From an uncultured euryarchaeote (lineage in GTDB: Archaea; Thermoplasmatota; Poseidoniia; Poseidoniales; Thalassarchaeaceae), in assembly GCA_937897085.1 (NCBI GenBank), contig CALCOR010000143.1, positions 1-6,796 of the forward strand: a stretch of 6,796 nucleotides of DNA. Direction: 5' to 3'. Numbering within the stretch: the first letter of the stretch is position 1; the number at the start of each line of letters is the position of its first letter. The position numbers and the translations under genes are program-made. Positions 4,573 to 6,796 of this stretch are shown piece by piece. The notes beneath the pieces were generated by a model. The model saw only the letters and a program-made list of their open reading frames with translations, had not been told where the DNA came from and did not search any database.

Positions 4573-6270
4573 GTGCAGGGCGGCAATCCAGTGGAGTTCC
4601 CGGGGCAGAAGAAGCAGCAACGGTTCCGCATGAAGGGCATCAAGAAAGCGTCGGCCGGCGTGCAGAAACGCCTGCGCAAGAATCTCGATATCCTGCTTGA
4701 TGACCCCCACGCCACACTGCCAGAGGTGACCGGGCCCACTCGAAAGGGACTCGGACGAGACCGCATGAAAGGAGCACTCAACGATATCGAGAAGGTGCTG
4801 CGCAAGCGTGAGAATCGCAAGTGGCTGCAGAAACGAATGAACAAACAAGGGGGTGATGCCATCGCGAAGGCGTATGCCGCTTCGCTGATTGCCGCGCATG
4901 AAGAGGACATCAGCACCGTCTCGGTGTTCAAGGACCAACTCTACGGAAGTGCAAGCTTCGTCCAACGTGGGAAAGGCACGCGACTGAACATGGTTGGCAT
5001 CCAGAACCACTCGAACCCCAAAATACGGTTGCTCGCCTGGCTGGAGATGGCGAAGCGCGGCTACTGGTTCTTCAGTTGGTCGAAGGGTTTCGTATGCACT
5101 GGTGTCGATCCTGTACCGCCTGTTGAATGGCTCGCGGAGGCGCTGCGCGGTACGCATGTGGAATTCACCGAACCCAAAGGGGGTGGGGAAGGTCTGTGGG
5201 TGAGCAAAGGGTTGGATGACGACGCGGTCGGCTCTGTCGGAACCGATCACCTGCTACTGAAATTCACCAACGGCATCGACGTTGCGCTGGCGCTCGCTGA
5301 CCTGAACTCGCTCAAGGGTTCCTTCGTCATATCCACCGCTACCACGATGGTGCCAACCAACAGCCTGGGTGGTCTGTTGCAGGCGGAGATCCACTGCGCA
5401 CCGGAAGGATTCGAGGGTGACATACCAGAAGCTGCCAGCGAAGCGATGGGAGCGGTAGTTGAACGCTGGCTCGGCCTCAATCTAGAGGATACGGCACTAG
5501 CCACGGAAATCCACGACGCGTTCGCCACGCAGTTGACGGATGGCTACCTCATCGGGCGGCGTTACTTCCCTGCGGATGCCGGCGCTGAGTTCATCGAGGA
5601 ACTGCAGGGAGGGGCGCTAGAGAAGGAAGCGGTCACGGCCCTGCTCGATGTGCTCGAGGATGGGGTGCGCGTCGATGCCAGCGGTGAAGGACACACGCTC
5701 GCCTCTTCGTTGGTGAGGCTGGAGACCGGCACTGCCAATTCACTGCTGAGCGGCACATGGGACGATTACGGACTAGATCTGCTGGAATCCCTATTCGATA
5801 TCACTGGTGACGAGGCGGAGCGAATACAGGCCAAGCAGGCACGTGGACGGGGATTCGGCAACTTCCTGCGCCGGCTGGACGGGCAGCAGAGTGGAGTACG
5901 CAAGCAGCGCAAGTTCCCTTGGCGTGATGGGGTGCTACCGACCCCGCTAGACTTCGCTGATCAACTAGTGAAGCGGGGGCGAATCGATGGTCTCGGGCCA
6001 ACGACCAGTATGGCACGCAAGGCGAGCAAAGACGTCGATCTGGCGATGGGCTGGGCATGGTTGGTGGTGCACGGCAAGGGCGAGGGAGAGGCGTGGCATT
6101 TCGAATCCGACACTCGCGACAAGGGTGGAGACTGGGCGCCGCCACTGGAACAATTGTGGGAGGCGGCTGAACTGCTCTTGGGAGAAGATGGGGATGCCTC
6201 TGGCTACATCGAGGCGATGGAGAATCTGCGAAAGGCGACCGGAACCATGCAGGAACTGCCCGACGCCTGA
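4573..6270 (+). CDS. Uncharacterised 565-residue soluble protein with basic N-terminus
   Basis: I do not recognise this protein or any catalytic motif in it. It starts at a GTG supported by GGTGA four bases upstream. Residues 8-92 are strongly basic, with Lys/Arg clusters (GQKKQQRFRMKGIKK, QKRLRKN, KVLRKRENRKWLQKR) and predicted helices, so nucleic-acid contact is possible (inference). Residues 93-340 are a mixed region with aromatic and hydrophobic strands (LAWLEMAKRGYWFFSW at 154-169, FVISTATTMVPTNSLGG at 251-267). Residues 340-415 are acidic and helical (FIEELQGGALEKEAVTALLD). A second basic patch spans 418-451 (KQARGRGFGNFLRR, KQRKFPWRD). The tail from about 485 is acidic, with tryptophans (GWAWLVVHGKG, QLWEAAELLLGE). 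There is no signal peptide or membrane helix. It follows dph5 by 52 bases, so the two may be co-transcribed. Its stop lies one base from the stop of the convergent gene. Confidence 0.8.
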   Translation: MQGGNPVEFPGQKKQQRFRMKGIKKASAGVQKRLRKNLDILLDDPHATLPEVTGPTRKGLGRDRMKGALNDIEKVLRKRENRKWLQKRMNKQGGDAIAKAYAASLIAAHEEDISTVSVFKDQLYGSASFVQRGKGTRLNMVGIQNHSNPKIRLLAWLEMAKRGYWFFSWSKGFVCTGVDPVPPVEWLAEALRGTHVEFTEPKGGGEGLWVSKGLDDDAVGSVGTDHLLLKFTNGIDVALALADLNSLKGSFVISTATTMVPTNSLGGLLQAEIHCAPEGFEGDIPEAASEAMGAVVERWLGLNLEDTALATEIHDAFATQLTDGYLIGRRYFPADAGAEFIEELQGGALEKEAVTALLDVLEDGVRVDASGEGHTLASSLVRLETGTANSLLSGTWDDYGLDLLESLFDITGDEAERIQAKQARGRGFGNFLRRLDGQQSGVRKQRKFPWRDGVLPTPLDFADQLVKRGRIDGLGPTTSMARKASKDVDLAMGWAWLVVHGKGEGEAWHFESDTRDKGGDWAPPLEQLWEAAELLLGEDGDASGYIEAMENLRKATGTMQELPDA

Positions 6271-6271
6271 A

Positions 6272-6796
6272 TCACACCGCGTCGAGGGCATTCTCGATAT
6301 CTCGCCAAAGATCCTCTGCATCCTCGATGCCGACTGAGAGGCGGACAAGACCGGGTGTCACTCCAACCTCCAGACGACGCTCTTCTGGTGTTGCAGCATG
6401 GGTCATCGACCAAGGATGGTTGATCATCGAAGAGACGCTGCCAAGACTCTCGGCAATCGGGAACAGACGAGATGCTGCCGCGAAGCGGCGGGCCCCATCT
6501 TCGCCGCCCTCTACTTCGAGCGAGATCATTCCCCCGTAACGACGCATCTGCCGCGTTGCCACATCGTGCGAAGGGTGGTCAGCGAGCCCTGGATAGAGAA
6601 TTCGTGTCACTGCCGGATGCTCGGCTAGGCGCTCGGCGAGGAATTCGGCGTTGTCGCAGTGCCGCTCAATGCGTAGGGCGAGCGTACGGATGCCGCGCAG
6701 CGTCAGGAAGCAATCGAATGGCCCTGGTACGGCACCGATGGTGTTCTGCAGGAACGCAAGTCGTTCCGCCAAACCCTCATCGCGCACGACTATGCA
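6272..6796 (-). CDS. Cystathionine gamma-synthase/lyase-family PLP enzyme, 5' end beyond the window
   Basis: The C-terminal 174 or so residues of a Cys/Met-metabolism PLP enzyme. The frame stays open to the right edge (codons for C-I-V precede VRDEGLAERL), so the in-frame GTG at 6787 is not the real start and the N-terminal half is outside the window, including the PLP-binding lysine. Family motifs: FLQNTIGAVPGPFDCFLTLRG, ALRIERHCDNA, ILYPGLADHP, the GGMISLEV strand, AESLGSVSSMINHPWSMTHA and GLVRLSVGIED with the substrate-carboxylate Arg. The Glu just before SLG corresponds to Glu339 of human cystathionine gamma-lyase and Glu325 of E. coli gamma-synthase, where cystathionine beta-lyase has Tyr. 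This favours a gamma-synthase or gamma-lyase. Which of the two cannot be decided from this part. The usual GGxES reads GSVSS here. It is convergent with the 565-residue gene. Confidence 0.88.
   Translation of the reverse strand, partial: CIVVRDEGLAERLAFLQNTIGAVPGPFDCFLTLRGIRTLALRIERHCDNAEFLAERLAEHPAVTRILYPGLADHPSHDVATRQMRRYGGMISLEVEGGEDGARRFAAASRLFPIAESLGSVSSMINHPWSMTHAATPEERRLEVGVTPGLVRLSVGIEDAEDLWRDIENALDAV

Noticed and set aside
4327..5250. 307-codon minus-strand open frame
   Set aside because: It spans the dph5 C-terminus, the intergenic gap and the start of the 565-residue gene in antisense. dph5 is certain, and the downstream gene has a good ribosome-binding site and a longer frame.
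1..6796. Mobile element, CRISPR array, prophage or defence system
   Set aside because: No spaced direct repeats, transposase or integrase motifs, terminal inverted repeats or defence-gene motifs were seen. The content is mostly housekeeping.

Overview
The window reads as ordinary chromosomal DNA from a moderately GC-rich archaeon, most likely a euryarchaeon. Four features point to Archaea: a free-standing GMP synthase glutaminase subunit (bacteria and eukaryotes usually have it fused to the synthetase), a diphthine synthase (Dph5), a Trm5-type tRNA m1G37 methyltransferase with an N-terminal D1 domain, and a zinc-ribbon protein matching RNA polymerase subunit P. The tRNA-Asp gene does not encode its CCA end, and some starts carry GGTGA-like Shine-Dalgarno elements. 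A marine planktonic Thermoplasmatota lineage (Marine Group II/III-like) is a guess from overall style; nothing here proves it.

Layout, left to right. Positions 1-2341 are a minus-strand run of four genes read right to left: a class II aldolase/adducin-fold protein with a long disordered N-terminus (2341-1289), the GMP synthase glutaminase subunit guaAA (1227-634), a double zinc-ribbon RpoP-like protein (536-279), and the start of a membrane protein that leaves the left edge (236-1). Gaps of 61, 97 and 42 bases make co-transcription plausible. Next comes a divergent promoter region with one AT-rich box (2371-2377), then tRNA-Asp(GTC) on the plus strand (2407-2479). The tRNA converges on trm5 (minus strand, 3689-2502). 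trm5 is divergent from dph5 (plus, 3747-4520), which is followed by an unrecognised 565-residue gene (plus, 4573-6270). That gene ends one base from the stop of a 5'-truncated cystathionine gamma-synthase/lyase-family gene (minus strand, 6796-6272).

Much of the window serves gene expression: tRNA-Asp, the enzyme family that methylates G37 (this tRNA has G37), EF-2 diphthamide synthesis, and a probable RNA polymerase subunit. GuaAA supplies ammonia for GMP synthesis, and the right-edge enzyme belongs to sulfur amino-acid metabolism. There is no sign of a mobile element, CRISPR array, toxin-antitoxin pair or defence island.

I do not see a clear new multi-gene system. The items most worth a second look are the aldolase-fold protein, whose expected metal and catalytic positions all appear substituted (a likely adducin-like pseudoenzyme); the RpoP-like protein with a second zinc site; the unrecognised 565-residue protein; and the tRNA-Asp/trm5 arrangement.
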